Shown here: one piece after another, positions 40,938 to 51,869 of the stretch
Layout of the letters: every line of letters starts with the position of its first letter
Numbering within the stretch: position 1 is the stretch's first letter
Source: Petrolisthes cinctipes
Lineage: Eukaryota > Arthropoda > Malacostraca > Decapoda > Porcellanidae
Reading direction: 5' to 3'
NCBI GenBank assembly: GCA_033782935.1
Contig: JAWQEG010001420.1
Coordinates: 434,001 to 498,000, forward strand
DNA: 64,000 bases
Position numbers and translations under genes: made by a program
The notes under the pieces: model-generated
What the model was told of the DNA's origin: nothing
Database searches by the model: none
The model's input: the letters and a program-made list of their open reading frames with translations, nothing else

Positions 40938-43900
40938 CTACTGTACACGTTTATATCTCAAATTCTGGCTCAAAACACTCGAAAATTCGATATTTTGGGA
41001 TCCCAAAAGCGAACTGTATATGGCTACTCCGTGTTAGAGTTTTTTCAAAATACAGGCCCAAAACATACTGAAAATCGATATTTTAGGTGCCCAAAAGTCG
41101 ATATGTTGATGCATCTTCTGCACTCGTTTATATCTCAAATTCAGGCTCAAAAACCCCGAAAATTCGATATTTTGGGGTCCCAGAAGCGATCTGTACATGC
41201 TTACTCCGTGTTAAAGTGTTTTCAAAATACAGGCCCAAAACATGCTGAAAATCGATATTTTAGGTGTCCAAAGTCAATATGTATATGCATCTTCTGCACC
41301 TGTTTATATCCCAAATTCAATCTCAAAACACCCGTAAATTCGATATTTTGGGATCCCAGAAGCGATTTGTACATGCCTACTCAGTGCTAGAATGTTTTCA
41401 ATATATAGGCTAAAAACATGCTAAAAATCGATATTTTAAGTGTCCAAAGTCGATATGTGCATGCATCTTCTGTACACGTTTATATCTCAAATTCTGGCTC
41501 AAAACACCCTAAAATTCGATATTTTGGGATCCCAGAAGCGAACTGTATATGGCTACTCCGTGTTAGAGTATTTTCAAAATACATGCCCAAAACATACTGA
41601 AAATCGATATTTTAGGTGCCCAAAAGTCGATATGTGTATGCATCTTCAGCACCCGTTTATATCCCAAATTCAACCTCAAAACACTCGAAAATTCGATATT
41701 TTTGGGTCCCTGAAGCGATCTGTACATGCCTACTCCTAGTTAGAATGTTTTCAAGATACAGACCTAAAACATGCTCAAAATCGATATTTTAGGTGCCCAA
41801 AGTCAATATGTGCATGCATCTTCTGTACCCGTTTATATCTCAAATTCAGGCTCAAAAAACCCGAAAATTCGATATTTGGGGGTCCCAGAAGCGATCTGTA
41901 CATGCTTACTCCGTGTTAGAGTGTTTTCAAAATACAGGCCCAAAACATGCTGAAAATCGATATTTTAGGTGTCCAAAGTCAATATGTGCATGCATCTTCT
42001 GTACCCGTTTATATCTCAAATTTAGGCTCCAAACAACCGAAAATTCGATATTTTGGGGTCCCAGAATCGATCTGTACATGCCTACTCAGATACAGGCCCA
42101 AAACATGCTGAAAATCAATATTTTTGGTGCCCAAAGTCAATATGTGTATGCATCTTCTGCACCCGTTTATATCCCAAATTCAACTTCAAAACACCCGAAA
42201 ATTCGATATTTTTGGGTCTCAGAAGCGATCTGTACATGCCTACTCATTGCTAGAATGTTTTTAAGATACAGACCCAAAACATACTAAAAATCGATATTTT
42301 AGGTGCCCAAAGTCGATATATCAAATTCAGGCCCAAAACACCCAAAAATTCGATATTTTGGGGTCCCAGAAGCGATCTGTACATGCTTACTCCGTGTTAG
42401 AGTATTTTCAAAATACAGGCCCAAAACATGCTAAAAATCGATATTTTAGGTGCCCAAAGTCGATATATCAAATTCATGCCCTAAACACCCGAAAATTCGA
42501 TATTTTTGTGTCCCAGAAGCGATCTGTACATGCCTACTCCGTGTTCAGAGTATTTTCAAAATACAGGCCCAAAACATACTGAAAATCGATCTTTTAGGTG
42601 CCCAAAAGTCAATATATATGTGCATGCATCTTCTGTATCCGTTTATATATCAAATTCAGGCTCCAAACACCCAATAATTCGATATTTTGGGGTCCCAGAA
42701 TCGATCTGTACATGTCTACTCAGATACAGGCCCAAAACATGCTGAAAATCAATATTTTTGGTGCCCAAAGTCAATATGTGTATGCATCTTCTGCACCCGT
42801 TTATATCCCAAATTCAACCTCAAAACACCCGAAAATTCGATATTTTTGGGTCTCAGAAGCGATCTGTACATGCCTACTCAGTGCTAGAATGTTTTCAAAA
42901 TATAGGCTCAAAACATGCTAAAAATCGATATTTTAAGTGTCCAAAGTCGATATATGCATGTATCTTCTGTACACGTTTATATCTCAAATTTAGGCCAAAA
43001 AATACCCGAACATTCGATATTTTGGGGTCCCAGAAGCGATCTGTACATGATTACTCCGTGTTAGAGTATTTTAAATATACAGGCCGAAAACATGCTGAGA
43101 ATCGATATTTTAGGTGCCCAAAGTTAATATATATGTGCATGCATCTTCTGTACCCGTTTATATCTCAAATTCAGGCTCAAAACACCCGAAAATTCGATAT
43201 TTTGGGGTCCCAGAAGCGATCTGTACATGCCTACTCACTGCTAGAATATTTTCAAAATATAGGCTCAAAACATGCTAAAAATCGATATTTTAGGTGCCCA
43301 AAGTCAATATATCAAATTTAGGCCCAAAACACCCGAAATTTTGATATTTTGGAGTCCCAGAAGCGATCTGTACATGCCTACTCCGTGTTAGAGTACTTTC
43401 AAAATACAGGCTTAAAATTTGCTAAAAATCGATATTTTAAGTGTCCAAAGTCGATATGTGGATGCACCTTATGTACCCGTTTATATCTCAAATTCAGGCT
43501 CAAAACACCCGAAAATTCGGTATTTTTGGATCCTAGAAGCGATCTGTACATGCTTACTCCAAGTTAGAATGTTTTCAAAATGCAGGCCCAAAACATACTG
43601 GAAATCGATATTTTAGGTGCCAAAAAGTCGATATGTGCATGAATCTTCTGTACCCGTTTATATCTCAAATTCAGGCTCAAAACACCAAAAAATTCGATAT
43701 TTTGGGGTCCAAGAAGCAATCTGTACATGCCTACTCCGTGTTAGAGTGTTTTCAAAATACGGGCCCAAAACATGCTGAAAATCGATATTTTAGGTGCCCA
43801 AAGTCAATATGTGCATGCATCTTCTGTACCCGTTTATATCTCAAATTCAGGCTCCAAACACCCGAAAATTCGACATTTTGGGGTCCCAGAAACGATCTGT

Positions 43901-45000
43901 ACATGCCTACTCCGTTTAAGAGTATTTTTAGAAATACAGGCCCAAAACATGCTGAAAATCCATATTTTATGTGCCTAAAGTTAATATGTGTATGCATCTT
44001 CTGCACCCGTTTATATCCCAAATTCAGTCTCAAAACACTTGAAAATTCGATATTTTTGGGTCCCATAAGCGATCTGTACATGCCTACTCAGTGCTAGAAT
44101 ATTTTCAAAATATAGGCTCAAAACATGCTATAAATCGATATTTTAAGTGTCCAAAGTCGATATGTGCATGCATCTTCTGTACACGTTTATATCTCAAATT
44201 CAGTCTCAAAACACCCGAAAATTCGATATTTTTGGGTCCCAGAAGCGATCTGTACATGCCTACTCCTAGATAGAATATTTTCAAGAAACAGACCCAAAAC
44301 ATGCTCAAAATCGATATTTTAGGTGACCCCAAAGTTGATATGTGCATGCATCTTCAGTACCCGTTTATATCTCAAATTCAGTCTCAAAACACCCGAAAAT
44401 TCGATATTTGGGGGTCCCAGAAACGATCTGTACATGCCTACTCCGTGTTAAAGTGTTTTCAAAATACAGGCCCAAAACATACTGAAAATCGATCTTTTAG
44501 GTGCCCAAAAGTCGATATGTGAATGCATCTTCTGTACCCGTTTATATCTCAAATTCAGGCTCAAAACACCCGAAAATTCGATATTTTGAGATCCCAGATG
44601 CGATCTGTGCATGACTACTCCGTGTTAGAGTATTTTCAAAATACAGGCCCAAAACATGCTAAAAATCGATATTTTAGGTGCCCAAAGTCAATAGGTGTAT
44701 GCATCTTCTGCACCTGTTTATATCCCAAATTCAACCTCAAAACACCCGTAAATTCGATATTTTGGGATCCCAGAAGCGATTTGTACATGCCTACTCAGTG
44801 CTAGAATGTTTTCAATATATAGGCTCAAAACATGCTAAAAATCGATATTTTAAGTGTCCTAAGTCGATATGTGCATGCATCTTCTGTACACGTTTATATC
44901 TCAAATTCTGGCTCATAACACCCGAAAATTCGATATTTTGGGATCCCAGAAGCGAACTGTATATGGCTACTCCGTGTTATAGTATTTTCAAAATACAGGC
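40938..45000 (-). repeat. Recurring satellite block with GCGAACTGTATATGGC
   Basis: A distinctive monomer (TCAAATTCTGGCTC, then GGGATCCC, then GCGAACTGTATATGGCTACTC) occurs near 40,940, 41,469 and 44,882. The first two are 529 bp apart, which is three monomers. The third follows after about 3.4 kb and has the same preceding monomer (CACCTGTTTATATCCC, GCGATTTGTACATG) as the second. This marks duplications at two scales. Confidence 0.7.
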
Positions 45001-45465
45001 CCAAAACATACTGAAAATCGATATTTTAGGTGCCCAAAAGTCAATATGTTCATGCATCTTCTGTAACCGTTTATATCTCAAATTCAGGTTTAAACACCAG
45101 AAAATTCGATATTTTGGGGTCCCAGAAGCGATCTGTACATGCCTACTCCGTGTTAGAGTATTTTCAAAATACTGGCCCAAAACATGCTGAAAATCGATAT
45201 TTTAGGTGCCTAAAGTCTATATGAGCATGCATCTTCTGTACCCGTTTATATCTCAAATTCAGGCTCCAAACACCAGAAAACTCGATATTTTGGGGTCCCA
45301 AAAGCGATCTGTACATGCCTACACAGATACAGGCCGAAAACATGCTGAAAATCAAAATTTTAGGTGCCCAAAGTCAATATGTGTTTGCATCTTCTGCACC
45401 CGTTTATATCCCAAATTCAACCTCAAAACACCCGAAAATTCGATATTTTTGGGCCCCAGAAGCGA

Positions 45466-47940
45466 TCTGTACATGCCTACTCAGTGCAAGAATGTTTTCA
45501 AAATATAGACTCAAAACATGCTAAAAATCGATATTTTATGTGTCCAAAGTCGATATGTGCATGCATGTTCTGTACCCGTTTATATTTCAAATTCAGGATC
45601 AAAACACCCGAAAATTCGGTATTTATAGGTCCTAGAAGCGATCTGTACATGCCTACACCTAGTTAGAATGCTTTCAAGATATAGACCTAAAACATGCCAA
45701 AAATCGATATTTTAAGAGCCCAAAGTCGATATCTCAAATTCAGGCCAAAAACACCCGAAAACTCGATATTTTGGAGTCCCAGAAGTGATATGTATATGCC
45801 GACTCAGATACAGGACCAAAACATGCTAAAAGTCGATATTTTAGGTGCCTAAAGTCGATATCTCAAATTCAGGCCCAAAACATACTGAAAATTGATCTTT
45901 TAAGTGTCCAAAGTCGATATCTCAAATTCAGGCCCAAAACACCCGAAAAATTCGATATTTTGGGGTCCCAGAAGCGATCTGTACATGCCTACTCCATGTT
46001 AGAGTATTTTTAAAATACAGGCCGAAAACATCCTGAAAATCGATATTTTAGGTGCCCAAAGTCAATATGTGCATGCATCTTCTGTACCCGTTTATATCTC
46101 AAATTCAGGCTCAAAACACCCGAAAATTCGATATTTTGGAGTCCCTGAAGCGATCTGTATATGCCTACTCAGTGCTAGAATATTTTCAAAATATATGCCA
46201 AAAACATGCTAAAAATCGAAATTTTAGGTGCCCAAAGTCGATATCTCAAATTCAGGCCCAAAACACACGAAAATTCGATATTTTGGGGTCCCAAAAGCGA
46301 TCTGTACATGCCTACTCCGTGTTAGAGTATTTTCAAAATACAGGCCCAAAACATACTGAAAATCGATCTTGTAGGTACCCAAAAGTTGATATGTGCATGC
46401 ATCTTCTGTACCTGTTTATATCTCAAATTCAGGCTCAAAACACCCAAAATTTCGGTATTTTTGGGTCCTAGTAGCGATCTGTACACGCCTACTCAGATAC
46501 AGGCCCAAAATATGCTGAAAATCGATATTTTAGGTGCCCAAAGTCCATATGTGCATGCATCTTCTGTACCCGCTTATATCTCAAATTCAGGATCCAAACA
46601 CCCGAAAATTCGACATTTTGGGGTCCCAGAAACGATCTGTAAATGCCTAGTCCGTTTTAGAGTATTTTTAGAAATACATTCCCAAAACATTCTGAAAATC
46701 CATATTTTAGGTGCCCAAAGTCAATATGTGTATGCATCTTCTGCACCCGTTTATATCCCAAATTCAACCTTAAAACACTTGAAAATTCGATATTTTTGGG
46801 TCCCATAAGCGATCTATACATGCCTACTCAGTGCTAGAATATTTTCAAAATATAGGCTCAAAACATGCTAAAAATCGATATTTTAAGTGTCCAAAGTCGA
46901 TATATGCATGCATCTTCTGTACACGTTTATATCTCAAATTCAGTCTCAAAACACCCGAAAATTCGGTATTTTTGGGTCCTAGAAGCGATCTGTACATGCC
47001 TAATCTTAGTTAGAATGTTTTCAAGATACAGACCCAAAACATGCTCAAAATCGATATTTTAGGTGCCCCAAAGTTGATATGTGCATGCATCTTCAGTACC
47101 CTTTTATATCTCAAATTCAGTCTCAAAAAACCCGAAAATTCGATATTTTGGGGTCCCAGAAGCGATCTGTACATGCCTACTCCGTGTTAAAGTGTTTTCA
47201 AAATAAAGGCCCAAAACATACTGAAAATCGATCTTTTAGGTGCCCAAAAGTCGATATGTGCATGCATCTTCTGTACCCGTTTATTTCTCAAATTCAGGCT
47301 CCAAACACCCGAAAATTCGATATTTTGGGGTCCCAGAAGTGATCTGTACATGCCTAGTCAGATACAGGCCCAAAACATGCTGAAAATCGATATTTTAGGT
47401 GCCCAAATTCAATATGTGCATGCATCTTCTGTACCCGTTTATATCTCAAATTCAACCTCAAAACACCCGAAAACTCGATATTTTTGGGTCCCAGATGCGA
47501 TCTGTACATGCCTACTCAGTGCAAGAATGTTTTCAAAATATAGACTCAAAACATGCTAAAAATCGATATTTTAAGTGTCCAAAGTCGATATGTGCATGCA
47601 TGTTCTGTACCCGTTTATATTTCAAATTCAGGATCAAAACACCCAAAAATTCGGTATTTATAGGTCCTTGAAGCGATCTGTACATGCCTACTCCTAGTTA
47701 GAATGCTTTCAAGATATAGACCTAAAACATGCCAAAAATCGATATTTTAAGAGCCCAAAGTCGATATCTCAAATTCAGAACAAAAACACTAGAAAACTCG
47801 ATATTTTGGAGTCCTAGAAGTGATATGTATATGCCGACTCAGATACAGGACCAAAACAAGCTAAAAATCGATATTTTAGGTGCCTAAAGTCGATATCTCA
47901 AATTCAGATCCAAAACACCCGAAAAATTCGATATTTTGGG
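45466..47940 (-). repeat. Tandem pair of a 2.03-kb satellite unit
   Basis: A run of unusual monomers recurs at an offset of 2,035 bp (landmarks at 45,571 and 47,606). It runs GTGCAAGAATG, ATATTTCAAATTCAGGATC, GGTATTTATAGGTCC, AGAATGCTTTCAAGATATAG, GCCAAAAATCG and GTGATATGTATATGCCGACTC. The same run also occurs near 57.0, 58.3 and 63.9 kb, beyond the inserted mobile element. Confidence 0.8.
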
Positions 47941-48347
47941 GTCCTAGAAGCGATCTGTACATGCCTACTCCATGTTAGAGTATTTTCAAAATACAGGCCT
48001 AAAACATCCTGAAAATCGATATTTTAGGTGCCCAAAGTCAATATGTGCATGCATCTTCTGTACCCGTTTATATCTCAAATTCAGGCTCAAAACACCCGAA
48101 AATTCGATATTTTGGGTCACAGAAGCGATATGTACATGCCTACTCAGATACAGGCCCAAAACATGCTGAAAATCGATATTTTAGGTGCCCAAAGTCCATA
48201 TGTGCATGCATCTTCTTTACCCGTTAATATCTCAAATTCAGGCTCAAAACACCCGAAAATTCGATATTTTGGGGTCCCAGAAGCGATCTGTACATGCATA
48301 CTCAGTGCTAGAAGATTTTCAAAATATAGGCCCAAAACATGCTAAAA

Positions 48348-48724
48348 TAGTGCATTTGTCGCGGCTTCTAGCCACTTAAATTGTATTTATTGGTTGTGAA
48401 ACCAGCACAGCTGGATTGCTATAGAATACGCCCCTTCTCAAGCCCAGGCCCCGTATAGGCATAATCTGGGTTTTAAGGGTCAATTCCGTGACGTTCATCA
48501 GAAGTAAATACAATTCAAATCTGGCGCTGTACTGATAGTGGAGCCACCTGGTGGTGGCGTGGTGAGGTATTAAGCCCCTCCTCCACTGAATACCGCTCGA
48601 TCACTCCAATGAGAAAGAAGTGAATGCCTGCCGCATCGGGAGGTGGGTGGGACAGTCAAAGCTGTGCTGGTTTCACAACCAATAAATACAATTTAAGCGG
48701 CTAGAAGCCGCGACAAATGCACTA
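48348..48724. mobile_element. Small non-autonomous element with 65-bp terminal inverted repeats
   Basis: The left arm (48,348-48,412) and right arm (48,660-48,724) are reverse complements with a single difference (AGCCACTT against AGCCGCTT). The ends read TAGTGCATTTGTCGCGG and CCGCGACAAATGCACTA, so each end carries TA, which could be a TA target duplication. Each arm has two parts. The outer ~39 bp is unique to this element and includes a small stem (GCGGCT-TCT-AGCCGC). The inner ~26 bp (TTATTGGTTGTGAAACC) resembles the terminus of the large neighbouring element. Positions 48,387-48,605 as a whole are a near-identical copy of the last ~219 bp of that element. There is no coding capacity. Size and structure fit a miniature inverted-repeat element; the superfamily is not recognised. 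Confidence 0.8.
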
Positions 48725-48762
48725 TTATTGGTATAGTGAAACCAGCACAGCTGGATTGCTAT
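48725..48762 (+). repeat. Left terminal inverted repeat of the 6.8-kb element
   Basis: These 38 bp are identical to the reverse complement of 55,501-55,538. They start TTATTGGTATAGTG and end GGATTGCTAT. Directly inside, the sequence (GCATGCGATGCGG) no longer matches the right end, so symmetry stops at 38 bp. Confidence 0.9.
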
Positions 48763-48839
48763 GCATGCGATGCGGTAGGTGGGAGGTGAGGTGGAGGCAA
48801 TCACGTGCTAGTTAAGAGTGGTTGAGAGCGGAGGGCAGG

Positions 48840-49100
48840 AAAGGTAACCGAGCCCGGTGAGGCAGAAGCTAACGCACCTCCCAACACTGGCTAGGTGAGT
48901 AGCCGTGGTGGGGGTGTAGTAGCTTATCCCATATACCCGTAGACCATTCTGTTATAGACCAGAATTGTTACACATAAAGTCTTTATAGGCAGACTCGAGG
49001 GTTCGGGTCTTCGTTATAGGCAGACTCGAGGGGTCGGGTCTAGGAGAGGAGGGGGAGGGGTGACCCTAGCCGTGACCCTGGCCCCCCCCCCCCCATCATA
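48840..49100. repeat. Interspersed module with poly-C tail, copy 1
   Basis: It begins near GTAACCGAGC and contains CTGTTATAGACCAGAATTG, AAGTCTTTATAGGCAGACTC (followed by a second GGCAGACTCGAGGG) and a 13-C tract at 49,082-49,094. It matches 49,104-49,310 closely with an offset of about 264 bp. No coding signal was recognised. Confidence 0.75.
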
Positions 49101-49103
49101 AAA

Positions 49104-49425
49104 GGGTAACCGAGCTAAGGTGAGGCTGAAGCTAAAGCAACTTCCAACAATGGCTAAGGGACTAGCTGTGGTGGAAGTGTTGTAATAGCTTATAATAAAA
49201 TATATAAACCGTAGACTATTCTGTTATAGACCAGAATTGTTAACCAACTAAAGTCTTTATAGGCAGACTCGAGGGGTCAGGTACAGGAGAGGGGGTGCCC
49301 CCCCCCCCCCTTTGTTATTAAAGTCCTTTGAGCTAGGGCTATGGCCCCGGCTCAGGTCATGCGATCCCGAGGGGATGAAGGAGGACACAAGGATGCAGTA
49401 ATCCTGTGTTTAATATATATATCCA
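49104..49425. repeat. Interspersed module with poly-C tail, copy 2 (longest form)
   Basis: It has the same order as copy 1 (GTAACCGAGC, GTAGACTATTCTGTTATAG, AAGTCTTTATAGGCAGACTC, 14 C at 49,297-49,310). It continues with TTGTTATTAAAGTCC and GGCTATGGCC, which copy 3 shares. On the minus strand its far end overlaps the C-terminal part of the tyrosine-recombinase remnant, so this module is probably the 3' part of the decayed retroelement. Confidence 0.75.
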
Positions 49426-49964
49426 GTCACTCATCCGATTGACCTAGGGAAAAGAGGGTTACCGGACCTAGAGTTGTAGAAGAGGTGGTCCGGAGAAGCC
49501 CCTCTCGTCGCCTCCACGTATGTAGTAAACGCGTGGACTGGCCAGAGGGGGTGGAAACTTCCAGCCCTCAGGAACGAGGGTACTGCGAGAGGGCCAATCC
49601 TGTCGTCAGCCTGCTCGTTCTTAGCCAGGAAAGCGGGAGAGGGGGGGATAGTTAAAGAAGTAAGGTTAGGGCTTACAGATGAAAAGGCTGTGTGACGGGT
49701 AAGGGCTGCCAACTGAGAGGCCCTTTACCCTGTAGCTAAGGCGAGCAGGAAGAGAGCTTTCTGGAGGAGGTGACAAACCTCCAGAGGAACCCCTTCGAAG
49801 GTCAGGTAGGAAAAGGACGCGGTGAAGGGCCAGGAGGGAGTCTGGGCCCGCCATTCTCCCGGCCCTAGTAACCGTGTTACGAAAGGAGGCAAGGGCGGGG
49901 GAGTTTGGGGGGCTGGCAGAGGCGGGTGTCTCCCGACACAGCTCAGCCCCGGGGCGGCACACAC
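49325..49964 (-). pseudogene. Decayed tyrosine recombinase (DIRS-like retroelement type)
   Basis: One minus-strand frame reads from 49,964 to about 49,325 with stops at 49,725-49,727 (TAA), 49,431-49,433 (TGA) and near 49,416. It shows the core of a eukaryotic tyrosine recombinase. There is an LLQKALFLLALATG block, then after the first stop RASQLAALTR, which carries the arginine of the first catalytic box. Next come a FLAKN segment, PLWPVHAFTTYVEATRG (the usual PV.AL..Y..T region) and DHLFYNSRSGNPL. Downstream in the same frame, GSHDLSRGHS resembles the HxLR box with its arginine replaced by serine. No nucleophilic tyrosine segment could be placed. The stops and the altered arginine indicate a dead gene. 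Such enzymes integrate DIRS-type retrotransposons and Cryptons; DIRS-like is my preference because a possible RNase H remnant lies upstream. Translation starts are unknown. Confidence 0.72.
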
Positions 49965-50050
49965 CGCGCGCCAAAGGGTCGTAACCCTTGGGCGTGAAGC
50001 AGGGTGCGTGAGGCGAACAGTGGAGGTGGCCGACCATCGTAAAACGATTT
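49965..50050. repeat. Short dispersed module (GTGAAGCAGGGTGCGTG), copy 1
   Basis: Contains AGGGTCGTAACCCTTGGGC and GTGAAGCAGGGTGCGTGAGG. Related sequence occurs at about 54,165-54,225 (close) and 53,225-53,290 (weaker). It lies between the tyrosine-recombinase remnant and poly-C module copy 3. Confidence 0.6.
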
Positions 50051-50054
50051 CCCA

Positions 50055-50330
50055 AGGCTAGGGTGGTAGCTGCTGTGGAAGGGTTGTTACGCATATAATT
50101 TATTATCATTATATACGGACAACTTTCTGTTAAAACCAGAAAGTGTTGCAAGTCGTAAGTCTTTAAAGACAGCCTCGAGGGGATAGGCCAGGGGGTCGAG
50201 GACCCCCCCCCCCATTTTTGTTGTTAGGGTCCTCTGAACCTAGGCTATGGCCTAGGTTCGGGTAAAATATCCCGAGAGGAGAAAAGAAACACCAAGATGT
50301 TCTAAACATGAGACTGTACAGAATGGAGAT
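50055..50330. repeat. Interspersed module with poly-C tail, copy 3 (diverged)
   Basis: It follows the same order as copies 1 and 2, with more changes: CTAGGGTGGTAGCTGCTG, TTTCTGTTAAAACCAGAAAG, AAGTCTTTAAAGACAGCCTC and 11 C at 50,203-50,213. It continues with TTGTTGTTAGGGTCC and GGCTATGGCCTAGG, parallel to copy 2, then AACACCAAGATG parallel to GACACAAGGATG. The order of features is conserved, so common origin is likely although identity is moderate. Confidence 0.65.
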
Positions 50331-50900
50331 GACGTAAGGGATGACTGGTGACGGAAGGTAAGTCGTCCGACCTTTTCCATTCGGGCGCACCCTCCCCCTT
50401 TTCTGTCTCCCACGGGGACCCTGTGGTAAGGTGGACGGAGTCCCCATTGCAACACAGGGGGTGAGGGAGAGCGAGTGGAACAGATACCTCGTCCTGAAGG
50501 ATGTGGTGGATGTCCCGCCCCCCCCCCAGATCCCGTACCCGCTCCACCGCGGGGACTCGGAGAGAGCAGGTCCAGGAACGGGTCCCGCCGCCTCCACCAT
50601 GGTAGGTGGGGAAGGACGCGTGGCCTACGGACAAACCAAAAAGTTCGTTAACTAGCCCGTCGTGCCTCCTCACCCAAACCTCTGGTTGAGAAGGATCGGG
50701 AGACTACGCACCCGTCTGACCTCCTCTGAAGAGTGAGTCCAGGACGAAGGAAGAAAGGCCCAAGAGTAGGGAAGATACCCGTCGTCCACAGGATGAGGCG
50801 ACGGGAAAGGGGGAGGAGAGGCAGCCAGCTCCTCCGCCAGGGTGCCCCTCGGGGACTCGAGACCCAGAGAGATTGGGGGAACGGGAACGGCTTCAAAATC
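50230..50900 (-). pseudogene. Possible second, heavily frameshifted tyrosine-recombinase remnant
   Basis: This stretch lies beyond poly-C module copy 3 on the same side as the clear recombinase remnant lies beyond copy 2. At nucleotide level parts run parallel: the segments before the poly-C, and a CCACTCGCTCTCCCTCACCC stretch against the region encoding the PV.AL segment. In translation only scattered pieces fit (for example ILQDEVSVPLALPHPL against FLRAGSFHPLWPVHAF), and they lie in different frames. A 10-C tract (50,518-50,527) interrupts it. I infer an older duplicate of the same gene; it could also be unrelated GC-rich sequence. Confidence 0.3.
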
Positions 50901-51159
50901 CCCAGGTGGACTCGAGTCCCCTACCAGCGACGCGGCAGGGAAGGTGAGAAGGGCGGGTTCAGGAACGGGTACCGTTGCGATAGTGGGGCTGTGGGGTGGC
51001 ACATAATTGGCCGGCTCCCCCACTAGGGAATGAGGCGAACCTTAAATCTCACGAGGCTGTCTGGGACAGTGTCGAGAGTGTAACGCCAGGACCGTCCTGA
51101 GCACTAATACAAGGCATCGACCAGGGTAAGCCGAAGCCCCAATATCCCCTCGCCCCCAT

Positions 51160-51780
51160 CCCCTAAGTGGAATGCGTGCGATGAAAGGTTAAGGACGTAG
51201 TTAAGAAGCCCCCATTGAGTGAGTATGGTGTACAAGACACAAATCTTGCTGCTCCATGTCTCCCTGTTAAGGGGATACAAAACAGGTGATCCGAGGCGAG
51301 GACTAGGGTAGCTGTAATATCATCCTTGAGAGCTTGGACATGACACCAAGAGTGACATGTGCAGCTTGGTAGGACGGTAGGCAACAACCGGAGCCGTATA
51401 GTTTATCAATGGTTTGTTTGAATTTGGTAAGGTACACCGTGAGGTGAGGAAACTACTTTGAAAACTTCCCAGCCAAGCAGAACAGAAGACTGGTGGGTCA
51501 AGCAGTTACCTGAAATGTCTGGAGAGGCAAAGCCAAACTATGAATAAACAAACTTTTGTGGGAATTTATGAGGGACCAACAGTTGCCCCACCGCTGGAAG
51601 ACATACCTCAATTGAAAACCTACGTCAGCACAGGGGAGGGTGTCTCGTTCTTGGTAAAGAATGATTGACGTTTCGGAGAACCCTGGTGACCACCTGCGAA
51701 TCATTACGGGAAAAGAGGGACGTAAAAACGTCACTGTCAGGGAGGCCAGTGACTGGAAAAACCTCCGAGTTTGAGTGTTG
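51160..51780 (-). pseudogene. Possible RNase H / connection remnant of a DIRS-like retroelement
   Basis: On the minus strand, upstream of the recombinase remnant, several fragments recall the RNase H region of DIRS-like polyproteins in the expected order but in different frames. VWLCLSRHF comes near 51,520, NYTAPVVAY near 51,395 (compare a DN..VVAY box), and ETWSSKICVLYTILTQWG near 51,215-51,260 (compare EWSL......WG.P.VDLFA). RNase H lying upstream of a tyrosine recombinase on one strand is the DIRS arrangement, which is why I report it. The resemblance is short and interrupted by stops, and chance is a real alternative. Confidence 0.27.
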
Positions 51781-51869
51781 TTACAGCTCTGAGAACGTTT
51801 TGAAACGTTATCGCATTCGCTCTCCTAATTCCCTCACTCGGCAAAGAGGCCGTGTGTTATAAACTCTCA

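Larger units (their letters stand above)
18713..48347 (-). repeat. Satellite array, central block (reverse orientation)
   Basis: This is the same satellite as in 1-18,712, read on the opposite strand. On the plus strand it appears as GTGCCCAAAGTC, then GTACCCGTTTATATCTC, then CCGAAAATTCGATATTTTGG, then GATCTGTACATGCCTACTC. Both short forms are common: ACATGCCTACTCAGATACAGG marks the 18-bp deletion, and CAAAGTCGATATCTCAAATTC marks the 29-bp deletion. Several local higher-order repeats of different period lie inside and are listed separately. The long plus-strand reading frames here (up to 345 codons at 20,621-21,658 and 315 at 24,138-25,085) are read-throughs across monomers and I do not call them genes. 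Confidence 0.97.

Noticed and set aside
1..48347. CRISPR array, because of regular repeats
   Set aside because: The repeats are about 176 bp, contiguous and without unique spacers. This is satellite DNA.
48348..48724. CACTA/EnSpm family, because the ends contain CACTA and TAGTG
   Set aside because: The orientation is wrong: the element starts TAGTG and ends CACTA, whereas CACTA elements start CACTA and end TAGTG. No 3-bp target duplication is visible.
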